Part shown: in pieces, positions 41,992 to 53,271 of the stretch | Numbering within the stretch: the first letter of the stretch is position 1 | Layout: each line of letters opens with the position of its first letter | Origin: Sweltsa coloradensis | Lineage: Eukaryota; Arthropoda; Insecta; Plecoptera; Chloroperlidae | DNA: 64,000 nt | NCBI GenBank assembly: GCA_024449915.1 | Contig: JAMZAV010001055.1 | Span: 558,001 to 622,000, forward strand | Direction of reading: 5' to 3' | Program-made: the position numbers and the translations under genes | Notes under the pieces: model-generated | Database searches by the model: none | The model's input: the letters and a program-made list of their open reading frames with translations, nothing else | What the model was told of the DNA's origin: nothing

Positions 41992-43355
41992 GGATGTGCG
42001 AAGCGAAGACTTCAATTTCACAGACCCCCAAAAAAATTCAGTTCGGGTGTTTTTTTTGTTTGTTTGTTTGTTTTTTTTCTTCTGTCTTTTCGCACGATTC
42101 CGGGCAAACGGCATATGCGATCTTGATTAAAGCTGGACGGGACCTTCGTTTTCTCTGAACTTAGACTTGCTACGTTTTTGGGTACAATCGAAGAAATATT
42201 TCTTAAGAATATCGTAGTTTTACGATTTTTTTTCGATTTTAGTGCGATATTTTCGTGACATTTGGGCCGATTCTGACCAAACGGGTGGGGCTACAACGTT
42301 CATATTTTACATGGACATTAAGGTTATGGTGATGTACGTAGTACCTTTTGAAAGAAAAAGTTGGAAAACTTAGCCAGAATCCATAAAAATAAAGGTTTTA
42401 ATATGAGTTTTTTTAGGTTTACTAGGAAAACGCTTAAGTCCCGCCGCGTTGATGGATGAGCTTTTTAAAGGTTTTAGTTTGCGTGGGATATCTTTACTTT
42501 TGCAAGTGCTTTGTTTTGCTGCCTACGCATTGTAGGTGAATGTTGTCAAGTTTCTTTTGTTTCTTGTCAATTGGTATTATTTACTGTAAAAAACTTGTAT
42601 TAAAAGCTTTATTTCTATGGATTCTGGCTAAATTTTTCCACTTTTTCTTTCAAAAGGTACTACATAACCATAACCTTAATGTCCATGTATAGTATGAACG
42701 TTGTAGCCCCACCCGTTTGGTCAGAATTGGCCCAAATGGCACGAAAATATCGCACAAAAAGTCAAAAAACGTATATTAAAAGCTTTATTTCTCTCGATTC
42801 TGGCTAACTTTTTCAACTTTTTCTTTCATAAAGCAATACATCACCATTACCTTAATGTCCATGTGAAATATGAACGTTGTAGCCCCACTCGTTTGGTCAG
42901 AATTGGCCCAAATGGCACGAAAATATCGCACTAAAAATCGAAAAAAATCGTAAAAGTACGATATTCATAAGAAATATTTCTTCGATTGTACCCAAAAACG
43001 AGGCAAGTCTAAGTTCAGAGAAAACGAAGGTCGTGTCAAATTTTCATCAAGATCGCATATGCCGTTTGCCCGGTAGAGAGCGAACAAACAGACGGAAAAA
43101 CAAAAAATAAACAAAAACAAACAAACAAACAAACAAAAAAAAACAACGGAGCTAAATTTTTTGGGGGGTCGGTGAAATTGAAGTCTTCGCTTCGCTCATC
43201 CAATAATAACAATTAACAAGTAACAATAGAAACTCGACAACAATCACCTACAATGCATTAAAAAAACACTTGCAAAGGAAAAGTGGTCCCACGCAAACTA
43301 AAAACTTACAAATAAACTCATCCATCAACGCGGCGGGACTTAAGCGTTTTCCAAG
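41992..43355 (+). mobile_element. Helentron-like element carrying a nested copy
   Basis: Left part 41992-42421 (start GGATGTGCGAAGCG), interrupted by 42422-43201, resuming at 43202 and ending GCGTTTTCCAAG at 43355. The terminal CTAG is changed to CAAG. Body identical in order to 41090-41838. Confidence 0.72.
42422..43201 (-). mobile_element. Nested Helentron-like element (780 bp)
   Basis: On the plus strand it runs from CTAGGAAAACGC to CGCTTCGCTCATCC. The flanks GGTTTA and AATAATAAC join into the sequence present uninterrupted in 41090-41838 (GGTAAATAATACC, near 41674). On the minus strand the insertion lies between two Ts and no target duplication is seen. Confidence 0.78.
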
Positions 43356-43504
43356 TTTATAAAAAATATCATTTACCTGTTCTACTAAAGTTTCTTTTGA
43401 ATGTTGCAAAATACCATATTAAATTACCGCTGCATTGTGTGCAGTGGCGGTGAACTGAGGTCAAATATAGACACGCAGTTCACGCATGTGTAATGACATA
43501 ATAC

Positions 43505-44303
43505 TAGGAAGCTTCGCAAACGCTTTTTCAGTCGCGTTGATGGATGAGCTTTTTAAATATAAAATTAAAATAATAGAAACATATTAACACAGCCCATACA
43601 AAGCAATCATTAGGTCTGTTGGATCTTTGATTGTTTGTAACAAGGCTGTGAGTAAGGTATAAAATCTCATGTGAAGTTTTCATACAAGGCTGCGAGAAAG
43701 ATCTTAAATCTATATTTTCGTACTATTTGGGCGGATTCTGACCAAACGGGTGGAGCAACAACGTTCATATTTCACATGGACATTAAGGTAAGGGTGATGT
43801 ATTGACTTTTGAAAGAAAAAGTTGAAAAAGTTAGCCAGAATCTATTGAATTAAAGGTTTTAATATTTAACACCTAAAAAAACTCAAATTAAAACCTTTAT
43901 TTCTATAGATTCTGGCTAACTTTTTCAACTTTTTCTTTCAAACGTCAATACATCACCGTTACTTTAATGAGCATGTGAAATATGAACGTTGTAGCCCCAC
44001 CCGTTTGGTCAGAATCGGCCCAAATGTCACGAAAATATCGCACTAAAAATCGAAAAGAAATCGTTTAAGTACGATATTCATGAGAAATATTTCTTCGATT
44101 GTACCTAAAAACGTAGCAAGTCTAAGTTTAGAGATTTCGAAGGTCCCCTCAAATTTTCATCAAGATCGCATATGCCGTTTGCCCGGTAGAGATGCGAACA
44201 AACAGACAGAAATACAAAAAAATAAAAAACAAACAAACAAAAAAACACCCGAACTAAATTTTTTGGGGGGTCGGTGAAATTGAAGTCTTCGCTTCGCTCA
44301 TCC
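43505..44303. mobile_element. Further Helentron-like fragments
   Basis: A degenerate 3' end, inverted, at 43505-43552 (CTAGGAAGCTTCGC...GATGGATGAGC). A body fragment, plus, at 43710-43868. A 5' half, minus, at about 43880-44303, ending CTTCGCTTCGCTCATCC. The last two meet as an inverted pair near 43870. Confidence 0.65.
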
Positions 44304-44768
44304 AATAATCGCTTTGCGTAGCAAAGCTTATGTACGTCATTGCGCGTGTGACTGCGCACTGTTTTGGCTATATCTCCCGTATGAAAAGACATATTTCCGA
44401 TGAGTTTCCAAATTCCGTTGCAGTTATACTATTCTTACTAAACACTTTAATTCCATATGCAAAATTCAAACTGCACATTACACTTCTTCCGTACAAATTG
44501 TAATAAACCACGCATATGATCAATGCATATTTGTAAATAATTTATTGTATTGTGTTAATCAAACTTTATTTATATGGTTCAACGTAATGCATTGAGTGTC
44601 ACGAGTTTTGTCTAACGAACATCTACCAATTGTAGCTTAAGACAAGCAACAAGAGACTGAAACTGGTCATATTCTTGGGTTGGTGGAAACTTCTCGAAGT
44701 CTATTTGTGATTTCTGAATACAGCAGATATTGAGTCATTACTGATTTGTAGCTGTTGTTATAATTAGA
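44304..44768 (+). other. No gene seen
   Basis: AT-rich. TAGCAAAGCTTATGTACGTC near 44318 recurs at 48150, and TTTTGGCTATATCT near 44362 recurs at 40203, so it consists of old repeats. Confidence 0.4.
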
Positions 44769-45065
44769 CGAGTGAGCGCAGCGTCTACAATGCAGGTCGA
44801 AAAAAACGGCACTCACTGTGAAAGTTGTGACTCTGTCTGTCAGATGCCTAACGGCCGAACGGCTTAGCAGATTGAGCTGAAACTTTGAACATTCATCCGT
44901 TACTAGTTAACTGAGACCTGCTAACAAACTGATCAAAATCCGTTGCGATTTAAACCTACAATAAATAAAAATCTTAAGAATTTGAACCTAGATTGCAAAT
45001 GTTTATATTTGCCATATGCAATGACATAATATAAGCTAACCGCTAGACACACAGTATGGCCGTGG
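44769..45065 (+). mobile_element. GAGCGNAGCG-type element, 5' part (family 2)
   Basis: Starts ACGAGTGAGCGCAGCGTC and continues CGAACGGCTTAGCAGATTGA, GAAACTTTGAACATTC and CCTACAATAAATAAAAATC, in the same order as 49697-50080. Near 45020-45050 a tRNA-like A box is readable on the minus strand. Confidence 0.5.
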
Positions 45066-45439
45066 GAAGCATGAAAATTTGAAGCTATCTTGAATAGGGA
45101 AAAACCCACCGCCGTCTAAATGAATCGTACCCTTAAATTTAACAGCCTTTGTATTAACAAGCGGTGTAAAATCAAAACCGCAAGATGGCGATTTCTCGAT
45201 ATTATTGAAGAAAAACAGTCTTTCTTCCACAAATCTCTTAGTTACTCCGATTTCCGAACAAAGCAATTCAAGTTGGTAGACTATCATACTATTGTCTATT
45301 TGCATTAGGCTTTTAGTAATCAAAACTTGTTATTCGTGCGGGATGTGTGTCTGAACAAGGTCGTGCAGGTCTAGGGTTGCCTAGGAGAGGCCTAGGGCTT
45401 GTCAAACGAAACGTGTAATGTTAGCATTAATTGAATGTA

Positions 45440-45583
45440 TACTCAAACCGTGTCTTACTTGGCCCAGTACCTGAGCGAGACCCTTTCATTTCCTAGGGAT
45501 TATCCATTGAACGCAAGCCGGAGCGGATGTAATTGAAAGAAGGGTCGCTCAGGTACTGGACCAAGTAAGACACGGTTTGAGTA
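45440..45583. mobile_element. About 145-bp MITE, TA target
   Basis: Near-perfect terminal inverted repeats of about 50 bp (TACTCAAACCGTGTCTTACT and complement) flanked by TA on each side. A TA target suggests a Tc1/mariner-type relative. No open frame. Confidence 0.75.
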
Positions 45584-45702
45584 TAGTCCTATAGCCTAAT
45601 GGAATAAAAGGCTGACACTGTTGTATTAGAAATAATTTTCTTTATCTGGGCCTAGGCCCGGGACGGTTTCTGGTTTGTTTTATGAAAGTAATGACAATTT
45701 TT

Positions 45703-47914
45703 CAGTGTTGTAAAGTAACTGAGTAAAAGTAATTGAGTGAAAGTAATTAGTTACTTTTTGAGTACTTGAATTACTATTTCAATTACTTTTATTTAAAGGT
45801 AACTGTAACTGTAACTGAATTACTTTTAAAAGTAATTATACTCAGTTTTCAGTTACTTTTTAACAGTTACTTTTGCCAACCATGCTTGTTTACAGTTCAG
45901 TAATATATAATATAAAATTAAAATTATATCACAACGTCTGAAATTTAAAAAAACAATATTTTTAAATTTTGATGTTTTTTTATTATTTTTTTTGTACTTT
46001 CAGTATGGAACGAGATTTTTCTGCTGACTCAACTTGCATTCCTATTTCTGAATTTGTCTTGGTCAACATGACAACAATACACCAAAGCAACTGCTAGTTG
46101 CAACGAAAAATTGCAATAGATAAACAATTCCTTTGAATTCTACTAGGCCGCTTCGCGAACGCTTTTTCCAATCGTGTTGATTGATGAGCTTTTTATTAAA
46201 TATTTCTGTCCAATGTTTAAGTTTTTAAGTTGGGATCTCATTACTTTTTCTATGGTTACTTGATATAACTTGTTAATTATATACTTGTAAATGCTTATAT
46301 TAAAACCTTTATTACTTTGAATTTTGACCAGCATTTTTAATTTGTTCTTTCAAGAGGCACTAGGCCTACATCACCATAATCTTAATGTCAATGTAAAATA
46401 TAAACGTTGTAACCCTACCAGTTTGGTCAGAATCGGCCCAAATGTCACGAAATTATCGTATAATGGACCAGGAAAAAATCTTAAAAGTACGATTTCTATG
46501 AGAAATATTTCTTAAAATGTCTCTAAAATCATAACATATATAATTTTAGTAATTTTAAACGTTCCCATAAAGTTTCATCAAGATCGAAGTAAGGTAGCCG
46601 TTTGCTAAATATCACGAAAATATCTCATTAAAAATCGAAAAAAGTCGAAAAAGTACGATATTCATAAGAAATATTTGATCGATTGTATACCCAAAAACGT
46701 GGCAAGTCTAATTCAGAGATTGTGAAAGTCCGATCAAATTTTCATCAAGATCGCATATGCCGTTTGCCAGTTCGAGCGCGAACAAACAGACAAAAATACA
46801 AAAAAAAAATTAAAAAAAAAAAATTAAAAAAAAAAACATTTGAGCCAAATTTTTTGAGGGGTCAGTCGCTTATCCAATTAGACATGAAGCTTCGCAAACG
46901 CTGTTTTTAGTCGCGTTTATGGATTATTTGGTTTCACGTCACACCCTCTATGCTTCTTCGTAAAAACTAATAAAAACTATATTTTCTAATTTTGCAATAT
47001 TTTCATGAGCAAGGGTTGGTGGTTGCGTCATCTGTATTATTATTATTAAGATTATTATTTTTATTACAATTATTATTCACAACTAACAAAATATGAATTG
47101 TTTTGTTCCATAATGAGTAGGGGTCCAGGAAATATATTTTTTTAATTGAAAAATTATGGTCATTAAAATTAAAATTATGCTTTATTTTGCATTTTCGTTA
47201 TTTTTTTAAAACATAACTAAATGTGCCTTTTCTGTGCGATTAAATTTGGTAAATCTAATAATCAATTCAGGCATGATTAGTAAAGTCAGATAAAGACACT
47301 ACAAAACACTGACAAAATGGTTGTTTAAGTGGAAAACGGTCATTCAATGAATTTTTTGCGTGATTTTTCTGCAATTAATACTAATAAAACGGTTAGCTTT
47401 GCTGATTGGGCGGTAAAAAATTATAAAAAGCTTTATTTCATGATTTTATACAAAAATGGAAAATTTGTTCTTTTGGTGCGGTCTCAATTTGCATTTTTTA
47501 ATATCATGAGCCATGAAACCGTATGAAAAACATGTTTCAGGTATTTTTAAGAAATGTAATTTTTTGCTGATTGCGAAATCCCTGGATCCCTAATAATGAG
47601 TAGTAGTAATGAAGGATACGTTTAGTCTATAAGCCTGAGTTATAAAATATATATAATTAATTGTACAAAAAAACATTTTGTGTAATTTTTTTTTGGAAAA
47701 AAATCTTTTTCGTCATGCTTTTAGTAGGGCTAATGAATTTTTAAGAAAGAAAACTTAAAAAGTAACTCATTTTACTTCATAAAGAAACTGAAAACTGTAA
47801 CTCAATTACTTTGGCAATAAAGTAAATGTAACTGTAACCTGAATTACTTTTGCAAGAAAAGTAACTGTAACTGTAACTAAATTACTTTACAAAGTAAAAT
47901 TTTAAAAAACACTG
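45703..47914. mobile_element. hAT-like non-autonomous element, 2.2 kb
   Basis: Ends CAGTGTTGTAAAGTAACTG and ...AAAAAACACTG, with the 8-bp target duplication CAATTTTT on both sides (45695-45702 and 47915-47922), the hAT size. The subterminal regions are rich in AAGTAACTGTAACTG-type repeats on both sides. The interior holds a Helentron-like copy (46143-46870) and AT-rich sequence. No transposase is visible; the frame at 47329-47526 has no recognised domain. Confidence 0.82.
46143..46905 (-). mobile_element. Helentron-like copies inside the hAT-like element
   Basis: The inverted 3' end is at about 46147-46192 (GCGAACGC, GTTGATTGATGAGC). The body has AAACGTTGTAACCC and TGGTCAGAATCGGCCC, and the 5' end is near 46870 (CAGTCGCTTATCCAATTAG). 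A second degenerate 3' end follows at 46886-46920. Old and diverged. Confidence 0.6.
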
Positions 47915-48258
47915 CAATTTTTCTCGTTTCACACATAGAAGCAAAATTTAAAGGGGTGTCCGCCATTTGTTTACGTATTTGTTTATCCCCGCGACGTTCA
48001 AATAATCCACTGCATCTTAGTTCATTCAACTAGATGAAGTATCTATGTTGCAGTGAAGTGATTTTTCCCTACTCAAGAGGCTTCAAATTGTTACGCTAGC
48101 GCTCGGCTGGAAGGATAGGAGACTAAGCGTCTAGCGCTTTGCTACGCAAAGCTTATGTACGTCATTGGCCATACGTATAGAAGGCCACAGCCATGGTTAT
48201 ATAAATTAAAAACAATGATTTCGGTGAAGGGTAAAAAATCACCAAGTCGGTGACTATT

Positions 48259-48434
48259 ACTAATGGCGTTTTCCATTGGCCGCACTCAGGTCGCACTAGT
48301 GCGCCCTAGTCCACACTGGATTGCCACTAATTGTCTTTTCATTTGTTCAGTTTTGTTATGTTATTCAAGTGTAGGTTGACAACAATGACATCTCTGCACT
48401 CGCCGAGTGCATGCCAATGGAAAACGCCATTAGT
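48259..48434. mobile_element. 176-bp inverted-repeat element
   Basis: ACTAATGGCGTTTTCCATTG at the left and its complement at the right (48413-48434), with CACTAGTGCG in between. No coding capacity. Family unknown. Confidence 0.65.
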
Positions 48435-48902
48435 GTTTTGATTTCGTTTTCTTAAATGTTAATGTCAGGTGCTAGGCGTACGCTTCGGTAGGCACATTTG
48501 GCTAAGAGATGGCTCGCGCCTTAACGAACTCTTTTTCACAAACGTCAGATGTAAGTAGAGTATTACTCGAAACTAGAGGCGAACTCTGGTAGTCGTCGTC
48601 CGGGACCTCTCCTCCTTCACTGACGGCCTACCCAACGACGACGACCATAACGACACTAACGATGACAAAGACGATGACGACCACGACGTGAGAACCCCTC
48701 TTTTCCTTTCACCTACTCGTAGCTGATTCTGATTTGCATGGGGTTTTCCTTCCTATATCCCCTAGACTAGAGTGGCGTATTATGACATGGCGGTTGACGC
48801 ACCCTTAATCCAAATCAACTTAACCTCAACAATGTCAAAGCCTCCTTTCAGTACGAAGACGGCGTCAACGACTACACGATTGGTTGACGCACTCTGAAAC
48901 CA

Positions 48903-49487
48903 TACTAGAAAAACGCCAAAGTCGTTGTTAGACGAGTGAGCAAGCCATGTGTTGAGTACTCGGTAACACTAGGCTAGGGAAACGCCAAAGTCGTTGTTAA
49001 ATGAGTAAGCATGCCTTGTGTTGCATGAACATCCCCTTTCCTACCCAAAACCTAAGGCTGAATCTAGCTAGCATAGGCATTTCCTCCACTGTATATAAGG
49101 CTAGAGTGGCGCATTTGGCCTTACAGTGTTGACGTGCCCTGAAAACAACTAATCTCAAACCCCTCACATTTATACTCATAATAAGTTATACTAGGAAAAC
49201 GCCAAACGTCGTTGTTAGACGAGTGAGCAAGCCATGTGTTGAGTACTCGGTAACATTAATATATTATGAGTATAAATGAGAGGGGTTTGAGATAAGTTGT
49301 TATATGGACGCGTCAACACTGTAAGGCCTAATGCACCACTCTAGAATAATAGCGCTAATAGACTGTGGAGGAAATGCCCATGCTAGCTAGATTCAGTATT
49401 AGGTTTTGGGGAGGAAAGGGGATGTTCCCGGGTACTCAACAGTGGCTCACTCACTCGTCTAACAACGACTTTGGCGTTTCCCTAGTT
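48903..49487. mobile_element. Foldback cluster of CTAGGGAAACGCC-ended elements (family 2)
   Basis: CTAG(A/G)(A/G)AAACGCCAAA starts occur at about 48905, 48975 and 49194, and the complementary end GGCGTTTCCCTAG at 49474-49486. 48975-49190 and 49257-49486 are inverted copies, and 49194-49256 lies between them. TTATA flanks the 49194-49486 unit on both sides. The right ends carry GCTCACTCACTCGT, analogous to the GCTCATCC subterminal motif of the other family. Confidence 0.6.
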
Positions 49488-49696
49488 ATAATAGACATAC
49501 GTCCGCACACGCACGTCTCAAGCTTTTCCATGGTTGAAATGGAGACTTTTTACGAACGAATTTGAAAAGCAGTATTGAAGTATCTGAATAAACTTTGCAC
49601 GCTTCTACGTTTATAACTATAAAGTGACTATAGTACTGTCAGTGTCACATCTTGTGATGGTTGAAGGTGTAATGCTAAAAAGAAATAGCTTATTAA

Positions 49697-50336
<640 letters not shown>

Positions 50337-50337
50337 C

Positions 50338-50515
50338 TAGGGAAACGCCAAAGTCGTTGTTAAATGAGTGAGTGAGCCAAGTGTTGAGTACCCGGGAACA
50401 TCCGATTTCCTCCCATATACCCAAGGCTGGATCTAGCCCAGTATGGGGAATGATTCCGGGTACTATACACATATGGTGCTCACTCACTCGTTTAACGACT
50501 TTGGCGTTTCCCTAG
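50338..50515. mobile_element. Short palindromic family 2 element
   Basis: ACTAGGGAAACGCCAAAGTC at the left and its complement at the right, including ACGAGTGAG/CTCACTCGT, about 180 bp in total. AAAATA occurs on both sides within one or two bases, a possible duplication. Confidence 0.6.
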
Positions 50516-50557
50516 TCAAAATAGTAACACTCACCTAACGAACTGCAATATATTTAA

Positions 50558-51502
50558 ACGAGGGAGCGGAGCGACTGAGTGTCTCCATTCAACTCAAACG
50601 GCTCTCATTCTGTGATTCTGTGTGTCTGTCTGTCTGTACGTCGAAAATAAGCCGAACCGCTGCACAGATTTCGCTGAAATTTTAAACAGACATCCGGTAC
50701 GAGTTAACTGAGAACTGTTAACAAAATCAGCTAGATCCATTGTGGTTTAATCCTACAATAAATAAAAATGTTATTTTTTAAAATATCGATAGCATTTGTT
50801 TAGTAGCAGCTAGCGGGACGAGATCTGCGTGGCTGGCATTGCATAGTCGTAAGCATTTAGCCTACCCCACGGAGGGTTCGGGTTCGATGCCCGTTGATTA
50901 TAACTTTTTTATATTTTTACACCCACATATTATTTTTGAGGGGTGTTAAATGAGAAAAAAAAATTAGGGGATTTTGTTTTTTCTAGGAAATTTCTCTCCA
51001 GTTTCTCTCCAATTTCTCTTCCCAAATGGTGGTAGGGCATATTTGTGTAATGGGGCTCTGCCCTTTTCCCTTCCACCATCAAATTGCCATATATGTCTGT
51101 ATTTAGCTATTTGAAAATAAAATAATAATAATGTTTCACGCTAATACGTTTTGAACACGATTCGCATTTTGAATGTTGAATTTAAATAATTATTGTTGCA
51201 GAGTGAGTTGGCAGTTGTTTCGGGGACTTTCCTCCTTACCTTGACCACCACCCCAATGACAATAGCCAAGACAACAGGATGATGATAACAAACGATGACG
51301 ACCATGACATAAAAAAAACTTTCCTCCCCCTACCCGTGGCTGATTCTGACCAGTATTGGGCTTTCCTCCCAAATCCCCTATGCTATAGTGGCGTATTAGG
51401 ACCTAACGGTTAGCCTTAAATAGGGGGAGGAAAGAAAACGTTACCGGGAACTCAACACATGGCTCACTCACTCGTTTAACAACGACTTTGGCGTTTCCCT
51501 AG
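50558..51502 (+). mobile_element. Family 2 element, copy b, complete-looking (945 bp)
   Basis: 5' end ACGAGGGAGCGGAGCGACTG, a short (CTGT)n, a tRNA-like module (50829-50902, B box GGTTCGATGCC), an ACC/GAC-rich module (51200-51400), then GGCTCACTCACTCGTTTAAC and the 3' end GCGTTTCCCTAG. It has the same plan as the Helentron-like family: a subterminal inverted pair and an ACTTTGGCGTTTCCCTAG end. Confidence 0.6.
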
Positions 51503-51741
51503 CTAATTTTTATTCCCGTGTCTGCTTTCATCCATGTTACTGATGGTATTTGCTCAAGTTTGGTGACAAATGAAACTAACACGCCTGTGTTACTGCCAAC
51601 TGCGTGACTGTGACTGCTTGCTCGTAGTTGACCCCTTACATAGTCAAAATTCTGGATGCAATTTACACCAAATACATTTTCAAATTTGTAACTCTCGTAG
51701 AATCGCCGAGTGACAATTTCTGGAGATGTGAAATAACGCAA
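51499..51741 (-). pseudogene. Exon-like fragment related to 9093-9557
   Basis: Eighty codons. After a TCACATCTCCAG acceptor-like site comes a segment with RRFYESYKFENVFGVNCIQN and FDYVRGQLRAS, matching the frame at 9093-9557. It ends near the 3' end of the preceding element. Family not recognised. Confidence 0.4.
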
Positions 51742-51974
51742 ATTTTATATGTTTCTGGCAATAAAATAAACAGTTTTCATTGATTACGAAATTTCATTTC
51801 ACGGTCAGAAATAAATTGTATTTCAAACTATCTTTGACGATGAGAAATTCTGGTTACATTTTAATAGACAACGGTGACGATACCAGTTTACATGTGAGAA
51901 GCATAGGCAGCATCTACTTCCCCAGCACTTATGTCAAACAGAAAGCGGAGAAGGCTATGGTAAAAGGTACAAAG

Positions 51975-52112
51975 ACGATCAACCTTGGACTGTGGGTTGA
52001 ATGAAAATGGTTGAATCTGCTCTGCGCGAATATCCACCTCGACATTGCAAGGATCCATTTCTTTTCATCGCTGCATCAATGGAATCTACTCCATAGAAGC
52101 GTTGTAATCAGT
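51975..52112 (+). repeat. Isolated copy of the gene-family upstream core
   Basis: GATCAACCTTGGAC...TCCACCTCGACATTGCAAGG...CCATAGAAG follows the order of the block upstream of copies A-C, but no signal-peptide exon follows within the next kilobases. It may mark a lost gene copy or a mobile regulatory piece. Confidence 0.55.
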
Positions 52113-52289
52113 GGTGTAACTACGGAGGGGATAGGGGGGAGTGCCGAGCGGGGGCGAAGAGGGGAACAATTTTTCATATCAAAACATTTGGCGACACATA
52201 CAATATGTATCAACATGCTCTACAATGTATAGAATTCTTAATAAATCAGTTAATTGAACGTAATAATGTAATTTTGTTTTTAATCACTG

Positions 52290-52375
52290 GTTATATTATA
52301 TCTTAGTCGAGTTGGTTAAGGAGCCTTTGAACCCGGAATGTGGTGGACCCGGATTCAAACAACGGTTGGGATAGA
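52290..52375 (+). repeat. tRNA-like sequence, probably SINE-derived
   Basis: A-box-like TAGTCGAGTTGGTTAAGGA and B-box-like GGATTCAAAC, with a poor anticodon arm. Not called as a tRNA gene. Confidence 0.35.
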
Positions 52376-52724
52376 TTCTTTAATTTCTTGATTGTTCTGC
52401 CTATATTGAAATGCATGTTTTACTTTCTGGACTTGCCTTGCAAGTTGCAATGATTTTGCAATTTTTTTGCAACCGAGTCTGAACATCAATATAAATATAC
52501 TTAGCAGTCTTGGAAATTTTGGTAATGTTTTTACCAACTTTTCAGCTGCAATCACTAACACCTGAGCGCGTGCATTTAAGTTCCCCCAAACTAAGCGCCA
52601 GCTAGTAATACATCGTATTCTTAATTGGGTGGATGGTAGTTGGATTGGACGTGGAGGGCCATCAAAGTCCAACTCGAAACCTTCACGTGGTTTGGCCCGT
52701 GAGCAGGGGAGTTTCACTCCCTAA

Positions 52725-52965
52725 AACTAATGGCGAGCTCTGGGTCGTCGTCGGGGAACTTTCCTCTTCCCTTTGACTACCTCCCCGACGGTGACGACAA
52801 TGACAACACGGACGGATGATGACACAGACGGAGACGACCACGACGTGGGGAAACCCTGCCCCCCCTCCATACGCTTGTGGCTGGTTCTGACCAGCAGAGG
52901 CCTGTCCAACCCTTGTCCCCCCGCGACTCCCCTTACGTCCCTTCCCTTGGAATGAAGTATACATG
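52725..52965 (+). repeat. GAC/ACC-rich dispersed repeat module
   Basis: GGTCGTCGTCGGGG, ATGACAACACGG, GACGACCACGACGT and GGCTGGTTCTGACCAG follow the same order as 48590-48790 and 51200-51400. Overlapping open frames on both strands come from its biased composition. Confidence 0.5.
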
Positions 52966-53119
52966 GTGGTAACTCACACTTATGGAAATTGTTTTATTTT
53001 GGAGGCGCGAATAATACTAATACTAATACTCATTGGACGTGGAATTGGACGTACATGCCGGGACTGAGTTAAGTGGTAACCGTAACACTTGCCTTCATCT
53101 ATAGAACAATTCCGGTATT

Positions 53120-53270
53120 CCGTATATCCCTGGATGACGCGGTTACACGCAATATCTTGAGCAATATCTTGAGCTTGACACATAAAGCTTGCTCGTCGAG
53201 TCACTTAGTCGTCGAGTCACGGCGAATCATTGTCGCACGCATATCTGAAGCCCAATAACAACCTCATGTC
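53120..53270 (+). other. Upstream flank of copy C, shared with copy B
   Basis: ATCCCTGGATGACG and GCTTGCTCGTCGAG match 10820-11020. The match breaks at about 53270 and resumes at about 55840, which delimits an insertion. Confidence 0.55.
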
Positions 53271-53271
53271 G

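Noticed and set aside
52683..52964. Gly/Arg-rich proteins on both strands
   Set aside because: They arise from the biased GAC/ACC-rich repeat module and are not maintained in the related modules at 48590 and 51200.
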